Assembly: GCF_032854445.1 (NCBI RefSeq)
Contig: NW_027018325.1
Coordinates: 1-41,628 of the forward strand
DNA from: Liolophura sinensis
Lineage: Eukaryota > Mollusca > Polyplacophora > Chitonida > Chitonidae
Reading direction: 5' to 3'
DNA length: 41,628 nucleotides
The translations under genes and the position numbers were made by a program. Each line of letters starts with the position of its first letter. Within the stretch, counting starts at the first letter, position 1. Below the pieces are notes generated by a model. That model saw only the letters and a program-made list of their open reading frames with translations. It was not told the DNA's origin and ran no database searches. Positions 9,782 through 23,200 of the stretch are shown piece after piece.

Positions 9782-12700
9782 GACGTCAAATCTTTGGGCC
9801 AAGCCCATTTAACTCATCCAGCAATTGTCTTACTTCTAAGTCGAAGACAAACTCAATGTCTTTATCTACATGTTGAAAAACCACACCATTTGTATATAAA
9901 AAACACAAGGTACTTGATACAGTCTGCTGTAAAAAGTACAATTAAACACTGACCCACATCAATAAGGTGCCAAAAGATGCGCAATTGGGCCAGGCATCTC
10001 CAGCTGTTGAAAAATTGCAAATTTCCTTGGTTTCCATGGAGTAAGAGCCGTTGCTGGGCACGTGATTTTCACATAAATGCTCATTCAATTGTAGCTACAG
10101 CCATAAGTGTTGGTCGGAGAGCAACGCGGTTTGCACCATTCGAATTCTCGTCACAAAATACGTCGGATTAGCTCTTACCAGCAGCATTGGAACAGTTTTA
10201 CCACTTTGGGATTTTTGCCTGGGCTTTTTGCTAATTCAATTCGGCTACATTTACTATGTAATATCGCGACTGGTCATTACTATATTCAACTTTTGATTAT
10301 AAGTTATGTGCCCTTCGGTAGCCCAGAAGGACGTCAAATCTTTGGGCCAAGCCCATTTAAACTCATCCAGCAATTGTCTCACTTCTAAGTCGAAGACAAA
10401 CTCAATGTCTTTATCTACATGTTGAAAAACCACACCATTTGTATATAAAAACAACAAGGTACTTGATACAGTCTGCTGTAAAAAGTACAATTGAACACTG
10501 ACCCACATCAATAAGGTGCCAAAAGATGCGCAATTGGGCCCAGGCAATCTCCAGCTGTTGAAAAATTGCAAATTTCCTTGGTTTCCATGGAGTAAGAGCC
10601 GTTGCTGGTCACATGATTTTCACATAAATGCTCATTCAATTGTCGCTAGAGCCAATAGTATTGGTCGGAGAGCAACGCGGTTTGCACCATTCGATTTCTC
10701 GTCACAAAATACGTCGGATTAGCTTCTTACCAGCAGTATTGAACAGTTTTTCCACTTTTGATTTTTGCCTGGGCTTTTTGCTAATTAAATTCGCTACATT
10801 TACTATGTAATATCGCGACTGGTCATTACTATATTCAACTTTTGATTATAAGTTATGTGCCCTTCGGTAGCCCAGAAGACGTCAAATCTTTGGGCCAAGC
10901 CCATTTAACTCATCCAGCAATTGTCTTACTTCTAAGTCGAAGACAAACTCAATGTCTTTATCTACATGTTGAAAAACCACACATTTGTATATAAAAACAA
11001 CAAGGTACTTGATACAGTCTGCTGTAAAAAGTACAATTGAACACTGACCCACATCAATGAAGGGTGCCAAAAGATACGCAATTGGGCCAGGCATCTCCAG
11101 CTGTTGAAAAATTGCAAATTTCCTTGGTTTCCATGGAGTAAGAGCCGTTGCTGGGCACGTGATTTTCACATAAATGCTCATTCATTGTCGCTACAGCCAA
11201 AAGTATTGGCCGGAGAGCAATGCGGTTTGCACCATTCGATTTCTCGTCACAAAATACGGTCGGATTAGCCTCTTACCAGCAGTATTGGAACAGTTTTTCC
11301 ACTTTGGGATTTTTGCCTGGGCTTTTTGCTAATTAAATTCGGCTACATTTACTATGTAATATCGCGACTGGTCATTACTATAGTCAACTTTTTGATTATA
11401 AGTTATTGTGCCCTTCGGTAGCCCAGAAGACGTCAAAATCTTTGGGCCAAGCAAATTTAACTCATCCAGCAATTGTCTTACTTCTAAGTCGAAGACAAAC
11501 TCAATGTCTATCTACATGTTGAAAAACCACACCATTGTATATAAAAACAACAAGGTACTTGATATAGTCCTGCTGTAAAAAGTACAATTGAACACTGACC
11601 CACATTAATAAGGTGCCAAAGATGCGCAATTGGGCCAGGCATCTCCAGCTGTTGAAAAATTGCAAATTTCCTTGGTTTCCATGGAGTAAGAGCCGTTGCC
11701 GGGCACGTGATTTTCACATAAATGCTCATTCAATTGTCGCTACAGCCAAAAGTAATTGGTCGGAGAGCAACGTGGTTTGCACCATTCGAATTCTCGTCAC
11801 AAAATACGTCGGGATTAGCCTCTTACCAGCAGCATTTGAACAGTTTTTCAACTTTTGGATTTTTGCCTGGGCTTTTTGCTAATTAAATTCGGCTACATTT
11901 ACTATGTAATATTGCAACTGGTCATTACAATAGTCAACTTTTGATTATAAGTTATGTGCCCTTCGGTAGCCCAGAAGACGTCAAATCTTTGGGCCAAGCC
12001 CATTAACTCATCCAGCAATTGTCTACTTCTAAGTCGAAGACAAACTCAATGTCTTTATCTACATGTTGAAAAACCACAACATTTGTATATGAAAAACACA
12101 AGGTACTTGATACAGTCTGCTGTAAAAAGTACAATTAAACACTGACCCACATCAATAAGGTGCCAAAAGATGCGGAATTGGGCCAGGCATCTCCAGCTGT
12201 TGAAAAATTGCAAATTTCCTTGGTTTCCATGGAGTAAGAGCCGTTGTTAGGCACGTGATCTTCACATAAATGCTCATTCAATTGTCGCTACAGCCAAAAG
12301 TATTGGTCGGAGAGCAACGCGGTTTGCACCATTCGATTCTCGTCACAAAATACGTCGGATTAGCTTCTTACCAGCAGTATTGGAACAGTTTTTCCACTTT
12401 TGGATTTTTGCCTGGGCTTTTTGCTAATTAAATTCGGCTACATTTACTATGTAATATCGCGACTGGTCATTACTATAGTCAACTTTTGATTATAAGTTAT
12501 GTGCCCTTCGGTAGCCCAGAAGACGTCAAATCTTTGGGCCAAGCCCATTTAACTCATCCAGCAATTGTCTTACTTCTAAGTCGAAGACAAACTCAATGTC
12601 TTTATCTACATGTTGGAAAACCACACCATTTGTATATAAAAAACACAAGGTACTTGATACAGTCTGATGTAAAAGTACAATTAAACACTGACCCACATCA

Positions 12701-13067
12701 ATAAGGTGCCAAAAGATGCGCAATTGGGCCAGGCATCTCCAGCTGTTGAAAAATTGCAAATTTATTTGGTTTCCATGGAGTAAGAGCCGTTGTTAGGCAC
12801 GTGATTTTCACATAAATGCTCATTTAATTGTAGCTACAGCCATAAGTGTTGGTCGGAGAGCAACGCGGTTTGCACCATTCGATTTCTCGTCACAAAATAC
12901 GTCGGATTAGCCTCTTACCAGCAGCATTGGAACAGTTTTTCCACTTTTGGATTTTTACCTGGGCTTTTTGCTATTAAATTCGGCTACATTTACTATGTAA
13001 TATCGCGACTGGTCATTACTATATTCAACTTTTGATTATAAGTTATGTGCCCTTCGGTAGCCCAGAA
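9782..13067 (+). repeat. Shortened HOR copy 3 (six monomers)
   Basis: Order is a (9782), b (10330), c (10878), hybrid j/g (11429), h (11977) and i (12522). Types d, e, f and the left half of g are missing. The distance between the flanking type-a monomers is 3286 bp, six monomers instead of nine. The loss coincides with the hybrid monomer, as expected from unequal exchange inside the array. Confidence 0.88.
11429..11976 (+). repeat. Hybrid monomer, type j left / type g right
   Basis: The left part carries the linked variants of the monomer at 15264 (type j): GCCAAGCAAATTT, TGTCTATCTAC, GATATAGTC, CACATTAATAAGG and GTTGCCGGGCAC. From about 11750 it carries type g variants: AGTAATTGGTCGG, CAACGTGG, GAATTC and CAGCATTTGAACAG. 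The switch lies between about 11705 and 11750. The following monomer is type h, as after any g. It lies in an indel-rich patch, so an assembly chimera is possible. Confidence 0.8.
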
Positions 13068-16000
13068 GACGTCAAATCTTTGGGCCAAGCCCATTTAACT
13101 CATCAGCAATTGTCTTACTTCTAAGTCGAAGACAAACTCAATGTCTTTATCTACATGTGAAAAACCACACCATTTGTATATAAAAAACACAAGGTACTTG
13201 ATACAGTCTGCTGTAAAAAGTACAATTAAACACTGACCCACATCAATAAGGTGCCAAAAGATGCGCAATTGGCCAGGGCATCTCCAGCTGTTGAAAAAAT
13301 TGCAAATTTCCTTGGTTCCATGGAGTAAGAGCCGTTGCTGGGCACGTGATTTTCACATAAATGCTCATTCAATTGTAGCTACAGCCATAAGTGTTGGTCG
13401 GAGAGCAACGCGGTTTGCACCATTCGAATTCTCGTCACAAAATACGTCGGATTAGCCTCTTACCAGCAGCATTGGAACAGTTTTACCACTTTGGGATTTT
13501 TGCCTGGGCTTTTTGCTAATTCAATTCGGCTACAATTTACTATGTAATATCGCGACTGGTCATTACTATATTCAACTTTTGATTATAAGTTATGTGCCCT
13601 TCGGTAGCCCAGAAGACGTCAAATCTTTGGGCCAAGCCCATTTAACTCATCCAGCAATTGTCTCACTTCTAAGTCGAAGACAAACTCAATGTCTTTATCT
13701 ACATGTTGAAAAACCACACCATTTGTATATAAAAACAACAAGAGTACTTGATACAGTCTGCTGTAAAAAGTACAATTGAACACTGACCCACATCAATAAG
13801 GTGCCAAAAGATGCGCAATTGGCCAGGCATCTCCAGCTGTTGAAAAATTGCAAATTTCCTTGGTTTCCATGGAGTAAGAGCCGTGCTGGTCACATGATTT
13901 TCACATAAATGCTCATTCAATTGTCGCTAGAGCCAATAGTATTGGTCGGAGAGCAACGCGGTTTGCACCATTCGATTTCTCGTCACAAAAATACGTCGGG
14001 ATTAGCTTCTTACCAGCAGTATTGGAACAGTTTTTCCACTTTGGGATTTTTGCCTGGGCTTTTTGCTAATTAAATTCGGCTACATTTACTATGTAATATC
14101 GCGACTGGTCATTACTATATTCAACTTTTGATTATAAGTTATGTGCCCTTCGGTAGCCCAGAAGACGTCAAATCTTTGGGCCAAGCCCATTTAACTCATC
14201 CAGCAATTGTCTTACTTCTAAGTCGAAGACAAACTCTATGTCTTTATCTACATGTTGAAAAACCACACCATTTGTATATAAAAACAACAAGGTACTTGAT
14301 ACAGTCTGCTGTAAAAAGTACAATTGAACACTGACCCACATCAATAAGGTGCCAAAAGATACGCAATTGGGGCCAGGCATCTCCAGCTGTTGAAAAATTG
14401 CAAAATTTCCTTGGTTTCCATGGAGTAAGAGCCGTTGCTGGTCACGTGATTTTCACATAAATGCTCATTCAATTGTCGCTACAGCCAAAAGTATTGGCCG
14501 GAGAGCAATGCGGTTTGCACCATTCGATTTCTCGTCACAAAATACGTCGGATTAGCCTCTTACCCGCAGTATTGGAACAGTTTTTCCACTTTGGATTTTT
14601 TGCCTGGGCTTTTTGCTAATTAAATTCGGCTACATTTACTATGTAATATCGCGACTGGTAATTACTATATAGTCAACTTTTGATTATAAGTTATGTGCCC
14701 TTCGGTAGCCCAGAAGACGTCAAATCTTTGGGCCAAGCCCATTTAACTCATCCAGCAATTGTCTTACTTCTAAGTCGAAGACAAACTCAATGTCTTTATC
14801 TACATGTTGAAAAACCACACCATTTGTATATAAAAAACACAAGGTACTTGATACAGTCTGCTGTAAAAAGTACAATTAAACACTGACCCACATCAATAAG
14901 GTGCCAAAAGATGCGCAATTGGGCCAGGCATCTCCAGCTGTTGAAAAATTGCAAATTTCCTTGGTTTCCATGGAGTAAGAGCCGTTGTTAGGCACGTGAT
15001 TTTCACATAAATGCTCATTCAATTGTCGCTACAGCCAAAAGTATTGGTCGGAGAGCAACGCGGTTTGCACCATTCGATTTCTCGTCACAAAATACGTCGG
15101 ATTAGCCTCTTACCAGCAGCACTGGAACAGTTTTTCCACTTTTGGATTTTTGCCTGGGCTTTTTGCTAATTCAATTCGGCTACATATTTTATGTAATATC
15201 GCGACTGGTCATTACTATATTCAACTTTTGATTATAAGTTATGTGCCCTTCGGTAGCCCAGAAGACGTCAAATCTTTGGGCCAAGCAAATTTAACTCATC
15301 CAGCAATTGTCTTACTTCTAAGTCGAAGACAAACTCAATGTCTATCTACATGTTGAAAAACCACACCATTTGTATATAAAAACAACAAGGTACTTGATAT
15401 AGTCTGCTGTAAAAAGTACAATTGAACACTGACCCACATTAATAAGGTGCCAAAAGATGCGCAATTGGGCCAGGCATCTCCAGCTGTTGAAAAATTGCAA
15501 ATTTCCTTGGTTTCCATGGAGTAAGAGCCGTTGCCGGGCACGTGATTTTCACATAAATGCTCATTCAATTGTCGCTGCAGCCAAAAGTATTGGTCGGAGA
15601 GCAACGCGGTTTGCACCATTCGATTTCTCGTCACAAAATACGTCGGATTAGCCTCTTACCAGCAGCATTGGAACAGTTTTTCCACTTTTGGATTTTTGCC
15701 TGGGCTTTTTGCTAATTGAAATCGGCTACATTTACTATGTAATATCGCGACTGGTCATTACTATAGTCAACTTTTGATTATAAGTTATGTGCCCTTCGGT
15801 AGCCCAGAAGACGTCAAATCTTTGGGCCAAGCCCATTTAACTCATCTAGCAATTGTCTTACTTCTAAGTCGAAGACAAACTCAATGTCTTTATCTACATG
15901 TTGCAAAACCACACCATTTGTATATATAAAAAACACAAGGTACTTGATACAGTCTGCTGTAAAAAGTACAATTGAACACTGACCCACATCAATAAGGTGC

Positions 16001-17455
16001 AAAAAGATGCGCAATTGGGCCAGGCATCTCCAGCTGTTGAAAAATTGCAAATTTCCTTGGTTTCGATGGAGTAAGAGCCGTTGCTGGGCACGTGATTTTC
16101 ACATAAATTCTCATTCAATTGTCGCTACAGCCAAAAGTATTGGCCGGAGAGCAACGCAGTTTGCACCATTCGATTTCTCGTCACAAAATACGTCGGATTA
16201 GCCTCTTACCAGCAGCATTGGAACAGTTTTTCCACTGTTGGATTTTTGCTTGGTCTTTTTGCTAATTGAAACCGGCTACATTTACAATGTACCATCGCGA
16301 CTGGTCATTACTATATTCAACTTTTGATTATAAGTTATGTGCCCTTCGGTAGCCCAGAAGACGTCAAATCTTTGGGCCAAGCCCATTTAACTCATCCAGC
16401 AATTGTCTTACTTCTAAGTCGAAGACAAACTCAATGTCTTTATCTACATGTTGAAAAACCACACCATTTGTATATAAAAAACACAAGGTACTTGATACAG
16501 TCTGCTGTAAAAAGCACAATTAAACACTGACCCACATCAATAAGGTGCCAAAAGATGCGCAATTGGGCCAGGCATCTCCAGCTGTTGAAAAATTGCAAAT
16601 TTCCTTGGTTTCCATGGAGTAAGAGCCGTTGTTAGGCACGTGATTTTCACATAAATGCTCATTCGATTGTAGCTACAGCCATAAGTGTTGGTCGGAGAGC
16701 AACGCGGTTTGCACCATTCGATTTCTCGTCACAAAATACGTCGGATTAGCCTCTTACCAGCAGCATTGGAACAGTTTTTCCACTTTTGGATTTTTGCCTG
16801 GTCTTTTTGCTAATTGAAATCGGCTACATTTACTATGTAATATCGCGACTGGTCATGACTATATTCAACTTTTGATTATAAGTTATGTGCCCTTCGGTAG
16901 CCCAGAAGACGTCAAATCTTTGGGCCAAGCCCATTTAACTCATCCAGCAATTGTCTTACTTCTAAGTCGAAGACAAACTCAATGTCTTTATCTACATGTT
17001 GAAAAACCACACCATTTGTAAATAAAAACAACAAGGTACTTGATACAGTCTGCTGTAAAAAGTACAATTGAACACTGACCCACATCAATAAAGTGCCAAA
17101 AGATGCGCAATTGGGCCAGGCATCTCCAGCTGTTGAAAAATTGCAAATTTCCTTGGTTTCCATGGAGTAAGAGCCGTTGCTGGTCACGTGATTTTCACAT
17201 AAATGCTCATTCAATTGTCGCTACAGCCAAAAGTATTGGTTGAAGACCAACGCGGTTTGCACCATTCGATTTCTCGTCACAAAATACGTCGGATAAGCTT
17301 CTTTTGAGCAGTATTGGAACAGTTTTTCCACTTTGGGATTTTTGGCTGGACTTTTTGCTAATTAAATTCGGCTACATTTACTATGTAATATCGCGACTGG
17401 TCATTACTATAGTCAACTTTTGATTATAAGTTATGTGCCCTTCGGTAGCCCAGAA
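13068..17455 (+). repeat. HOR copy 4, order breaking down
   Basis: The block starts a (13068), b (13615), c (14164), d (14716), then departs from the nine-mer: j (15264; CAAGCAAATTT, GTTGCCGGG, GCTGCAGCC), f-like (15810; GGTGCAAAAAGATG, CAACGCAG, GAAACCGG), an i-related monomer k (16360; GTTGTTAGG with CCATAAGTG but TTGAAATCGG) and an e-related monomer (16908; TTGGTTGAAGACC, with a local oddity CTTCTTTTGAGCAG near 17298). Types g, h and i are absent. It marks the transition from the ordered HOR to the mosaic region. Confidence 0.8.
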
Positions 17456-18003
17456 GACGTCAAATCTTTGGGCCAAGCCCATTTAACTCATCCAGCAATT
17501 GTCTTACTTCTAAGTCGAAGACAAACTCAATGTCTTTATCTACATGTTGAAAAACCACACCATTTGTATATAAAAAACACAAGGTACTTGATACAGTCTG
17601 CTGTAAAAAGTACAATTAAACACTGACCCACATCAATAAGGTGCCAAAGGATGCGCAATTGGGCCAGGCATCTCCAGCTGTTGAAAAATTGCAAATTTCC
17701 TTGGTTTCCATGGAGTAAGAGCCGTTGTTAGGCACGTGATTTTCACATAAATGCTCATTCAATTGTAGCTACAGCCATAAGTGTTGGTCGGAAAGCAACG
17801 CGGTTTGCACCATTCGATTTCTCGTCACAAAATACGTCGGATTAGCCTCTTACCAGCAGCATTGGAACAGTTTTTCCACTTTGGGATTTTTGCCTGGGCT
17901 TTTTGCTAATTAAATTCGGCTACAATTACTATGTACCATCGCGACTGGTCATTACCATATTCAACTTTTGATTATAAGTTATGTGCCCTTCGGTAGCCCA
18001 GAA

Positions 18004-18553
18004 GACGTCAAATCTTTGAGCCAAGCCCATTTAACTCATCAAGCAATTGTCTTACTTCTAAGTCGAAGACAAACTCAATGTCTTTATCTACATGTTGAAA
18101 AACCACACCATTTGTATATAAAAAAACACAAGGTACTTAATACAGTCTGCTGTAAAAAGTACAATTAAACACTGACCCACATCAAAAAGGTGCCAAAAGA
18201 TGCGCAATTGGGCCAGAAATCTCCAGCTGTTGAAAAATTTTAAATTTCCGTGGTTTCCATGGAGTAAGATCCGTTGCTGGGCACGTGATTTTCACATAAA
18301 TTCTCATTGAATTGTCGCTACAGCCAAAAGTATTGGTCGGAGAGCAACGCGGTTTGCACCACTCGATTTCTCGTCAAAAAATACGTCGGATTAGTTTCTT
18401 ACCAGCAGCATTGGAACAGTTTTTCGACTTTTGGATTTTTGCCTGATCTTTTTGCTGATTCAAATCCACTACATTTTACTATGTACCATCGCGACTGGTC
18501 ATTACTATATTCAACTTTTTAATTATAAGTTATGTGCCCTTCGTAGCCCAGAA
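18004..18553 (+). repeat. Hybrid monomer, type q left / type m right
   Basis: The left part has type q variants: CTTTGAGCCAAGCCC, CATCAAGCAATT, AATTAAAC and ATCAAAAAGGTG, as at 20756. After about 18215 it has type m variants: CCAGAAATCTCC, TTTTAAATTTCCGTGG, AGATCCGTTG, CATTGAATTG, GTCAAAAAATACG, TTAGTTTC and TTCAAATCCAC, as at 21306. In block B, q and m are two separate successive monomers, so here one monomer length was lost by exchange within about 18190-18215. Confidence 0.82.
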
Positions 18554-19655
18554 GACGTCAAATCTTTGGGCCAAGCCCATTTAACTCACCCAGCAAAATG
18601 TCTTACTTCTAAGTCGAAGACAAACTCAATGTCTTTATCTACATGTTGAAAAACTACACCATTTGTATATAAAAAACACAAGGTACTTGATACAATCTGC
18701 TGTAAAAAGTACAATTGAACACTGACCCACATCAATAAGGGTGCCAAAAGATGCGCAATTGGGCCAGAAATCTCCAGCTGTTGAAAAATTTCAAATTTCC
18801 GTGGTTTCCATGGAGTAAGATCCGTTGCTGGGCACGTGATTTTCACATAAATGCTCATTTAATTGTCGCTACAGCCAAAAGTATTGGTCGGAGAGCAACG
18901 CGGTTTGCACCATTCGATTTCTCGTCACAAAATACGTCGGGATTAGCCTCTTACCAGCAGCATTGGAACAGTTTTTTCCACTTTTGGATTTTTCCCGGGT
19001 CTTTTGCTAATTGAAATCGGCTACATTTACTGTGTACCATCGCGACTGGTCATTATTATATTCAACTTTTGATTATAAGTTATGTGCCCTTCGGTAGCCC
19101 AGAAGACGTCAAATCTTTGGGGCCAAGCCCATTTAACTCATCCAGCAAATGTCCTTACTTCTAAGTCGAAGACAAACTCAATGTCTTTATCTGCATGTTG
19201 AAAAACCACACCATTTGTATATAAAAAACACAAGGTACTTGATACAGTCTGCTGTAAAAAGTACAATTGAACACTGACCCACATCAATAAGGTGCCAAAG
19301 GATGCGCAATTGGGCCAGGCATCTCCAGCTGTTGAAAAATTGCAAATTTCCTTGGTTTCCATGGTGTAAGAGCCGTTGCTGGGCACGTAACTTTCACATA
19401 AATTCTCATTCAATTGTCGCTACAGCCAAAAGTATTGGCCGGAGAGCAACGCGGTTTGCACCATTCGATTTCTCGTCACAAAATACGTCGGATTAGCCTC
19501 TTACCAGCAGCATTGGAACAGTTTTTTCCACTTTTGGATTTTTGCCTGGTCTTTTTGCTAATTGAAATGGGCTACATTTACAATGTACCATCGCGACTGG
19601 TCATTACTATATTCAACTTTTAATTATAAGTTATGTGCCCTTCGGTAGCCCAGAA

Positions 19656-20204
19656 GACGTCAAATCTTTGGGCCAAGCCCATTTAACTCATCCAGCAATT
19701 GTCTTACTTCTAAGTCGAAGACAAACTCAATGTCTTTATCTACATGTTGAAAAAACCACACCATTTGTATATAAAAAACACAAGGTACTTGATATAGTCT
19801 GCTGTAAAAAGTACAATTGAACACTGACAAACATCAATAAGGTGCCAAAAGATGCGCAATTGGGCCAGGCATCTCCAGCTGTTGAAAAATTGCAAATTTC
19901 CTTGGTTTCCATGGAGTAAGAGCCGTTGCTGGTCACGTGATTTTCACATAAATGCTCATTCAATTGTCGCTACAGCCAAAAGTATTGGTTGAAGACCAAC
20001 GCGGTTTGCACCATTCGATTTCTCGTCACAAAATACGTCGGATTAGCTTCTTACCAGCAGTATTGGAACAGTTTTTCCACTTTGGGATTTTTGCCTGGAC
20101 TTTTTGCTAATTAAATTCGGCTACATTTACTATGTAATATCGCGACTGGTCATTACTATAGTCAACTTTTGATTATAAGTTATGTGCCCTTCGGTAGCAC
20201 AGAA
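19656..20204 (+). repeat. Hybrid monomer, type p left / e-like right
   Basis: The left part has the p signature (GATATAGTCTGC, CTGACAAACATC). From about 19925 it reads GCTGGTCACGTGA, TTGGTTGAAGACC, TTAGCTTC, CAGTATTGG, TTAAATTCGG and GTAATATCG, as in the monomer at 16908. The switch lies between about 19830 and 19928. This is the last monomer in the forward arm with the GTAATATCGCG form. Confidence 0.8.
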
Positions 20205-23200
20205 GACGTCAAATCTTTGGGCCAAGGCCCATTTAACTCATCCAGCAATTGTCTTACTTCTAAGTCGAAGACAACTCAATGTCTTTTATCTACATGTTGA
20301 AAAACCACACCATTTGTATATAAAAAAACACAAGGTACTTGATACAGTCTGCTGTAAAAAGTACAATTAAACACTGACCCACATCAATAAGGTGCCAAAG
20401 GATGCGCAATTGGGCCAGGCATCTCCAGCTGTTGAAAAATTGCAAATTTCCTTGGTTTCCATGGGAGTAAGAGCCGTTGTTAGGCACGTGATTTTCACAT
20501 AAATGCTCATTCAATTGTAGCTACAGCCATAAGTGTTGGTCGGAAAGCAACGCGGTTTGCACCATTCGATTTCTCGTCACAAAATACGTCGGATTAGCCT
20601 TCTTACCAGCAGCATTGGAACAGTTTTTCCACTTGGGATTTTTGCCTGGGCTTTTTGCTAATTAAATTCGGCTACAATTACTATGTACCATCGCGACTGG
20701 TCATTACCATATTCAACTTTTTGATTATAAGTTATGTGCCCTTCGGTAGCCAGAAGACGTCAAATCTTTGAGCCAAGCCCATTTAACTCATCAAGCAATT
20801 GTCTTACTTCTAAGTCGAAGACAAACTCAATGTCTTTATCTACATGTTGAAAAACCACACCATTTGTATATAAAAAACACAAGGTACTTAATACAGTCTG
20901 CTGTAAAAAGTACAATTAAACACTGACCCCACATCAAAAAGGTGCCAAAAGATGCGCAATTGGGCCAGGCATCTCCAGCTGTTGAAAAATTGCAAATTTC
21001 CTTGGTTTCCATGGAGTGTAAGTGCCGTTGCTGGGCACGTAATTTTGACATAAATGCTCATTTAATTGTCGCTACAGCCAAAAGTATTGGTCGGAGAGCA
21101 ACGCGGTTTGCACCATTCGATTTCTCGTCACAAAATACATCGGATTAGTCTCTTACCAGCAGCATTGGAAACAGTTTTCGACTTGGGATTTTTGCCTGAT
21201 CTTTTTGCTAATTCAAATCCACTACATTTACTATGTACCATCGCGACTGGTCATTACTATATTCAACTTTTAATTATAAGTTATGTGCCCTTCGGTAGTC
21301 CAGAAGACGTCAAATCTTTGGGCCAAGCCCATTTAACTCACCCAGCAAATGTCCTGACTTCTAAGTCGAAGACAAACTCAATGTCTTTATCTACATGTTG
21401 GAAAACCACACCATTTGTATATAAAAAACACAAGGTACTTGATACAATCTGCTGTAAAAAGTACAATTGAACACTGACCCCACATCAATAAGGTGCCAAA
21501 AGATGCGCAATTGGGCCAGAAATCTCCAGCTGTTGAAAAATTTTAAATTTCCGTGGTTTCCATGGAGTAAGATCCGTTGCTGGGCACGTGATTTTTACAT
21601 AAATTCTCATTGAATTGTCGCTACAGCCAAAAGTATTGGTCGGAGAGCAAACGCGGTTTGCACCACTCGATTTCTCGTCAAAAAATACGTCGGATTAGTT
21701 TCTTACCAGCAGCATTGGAACAGTTTTTCGACTTTTGGATTTTTGCTGATCTTTTTGCTGATTCAAATCCACTACATTTACTATGTACCATCGCGACTGG
21801 TCATTACTATATTCAACTTTTAATTATAAGTTATGTGCCCTTCGGTAGCCCAGAAGACGTCAAATCTTTGGGCCAAGCCCATTTTTAACTCACCCAGCAA
21901 ATGTCTTACTTCTAAGTCGAAGACAAACTCAATGTCTTTATCTACATGTTGAAAAACTACACCATTTGTATATAAAAAACACAAGGTACTTGATACAATC
22001 TGCTGTAAAAAGTACAATTGAACACTGACCCACATCAATAAGGTGCCAAAAGATGCGCAATTGGGCCAGAAAATCTCCAGCTGTTGAAAAATTTCAAATT
22101 TCCGTGGTTTCCAGGGAGTAAGATCCGTTGCTGGGCACGTGATTTTCACATAATGCTCATTTAATTGTCGCTACAGCCAAAAAGTATTGGTCGGAGAGCA
22201 ACGCGGTTTGCACCATTCGATTTCTCGTCACAAAATACGTCGGATTAGCCTCTTACAGCAGCATTGGAACAGTTTTTCCACTTTTGGATTTTTCCCGGGT
22301 CTTTTTGCTAATTGAAATCGGCTACATTTACTGTGTACCATCGCGACTGGTCATTATTATATTCAACTTTTGATTATAAGTTATGTGCCCTTCGGTAGCC
22401 CAGAAGACGTCAAAATCTTTGGGCCAAGCCCATTTAACTCATCCAGCAAATGTCTTACTTCTAAGTCGAAGACAAACTCAATGTCTTTATCTGCATGTTG
22501 AAAAACCACACCATTTGTATATAAAAAACACAAGGTACTTGATACAGTCTGCTGTAAAAAAGTACAATTGAACACTGACCCACATCAATAGGTGCCAAAG
22601 GATGCGCAATTGGGCCAGGCATCTCCAGCTGTTGAAAAATTGCAAATTTCCTTGGTTTCCATGGTGTAAGAGCCGTTGCCTGGGCACGTAACTTTCACAT
22701 AAATTCTCATTCAATTGTCGCTACAGCCAAAAGTATTGGCCGGAGAGCAACGCGGTTTGCACCATTCGATTTCTCGTCACAAAATACGTCGGATAGCCTC
22801 TTACCAGCAGCATTGGAACAGTTTTTCCACTTTTGGATTTTTGCCTGGTCTTTTTGCTAATTGAAATGGGCTACATTTACAATGTACCATCGCGACTGGT
22901 ATTACTATAATTCAACTTTTAATTATAAGTATGTGCCCTTCGGTAGCCCAGAAGACGTCAAATCTTTGGGCCAAGCCCATTTAACTCATCCAGCAATTGT
23001 CTTACTTCTAAGTCGAAGACAAACTCAATGTCTTTATCTACATGTTGAAAAACCACACCATTTGTATATAAAAAACACAAGGTACTTGATATAGTCTGCT
23101 GTAAAAAGTACAATTGAACACTGACAAACATCAATAAGGTGCCAAAAGATGCGCAATTGGGCCAGGCATCTCCAGCTGTTGAAAAATTGCAAATTTCCTT

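Larger units (their letters stand above)
17456..20204 (+). repeat. Five-monomer block A (l, q/m, n, o, p/e)
   Basis: Monomers: l (17456; CCAAAGGATG, CGGAAAGCAACG, ACAATTACTATGTACC), hybrid q/m (18004), n (18554; CCCAGCAAAATG, ACAATCTGCTG, TTTTTCCCGGG, ACTGTGTACC), o (19105; CTGCATGTTG, ATGGTGTAAG, GCACGTAAC, TGAAATGGG) and hybrid p/e (19656). The same order recurs in 20205-23503. The right half of the final hybrid equals the e-like monomer that precedes block A, as expected if the block was duplicated by unequal exchange between a p and an e monomer. Confidence 0.83.

Noticed and set aside
17089-17095. AATAAA polyadenylation signal in CATCAATAAAGTGCC
   Set aside because: A single base change from the common CAATAAGG in a few monomers, with no gene upstream.
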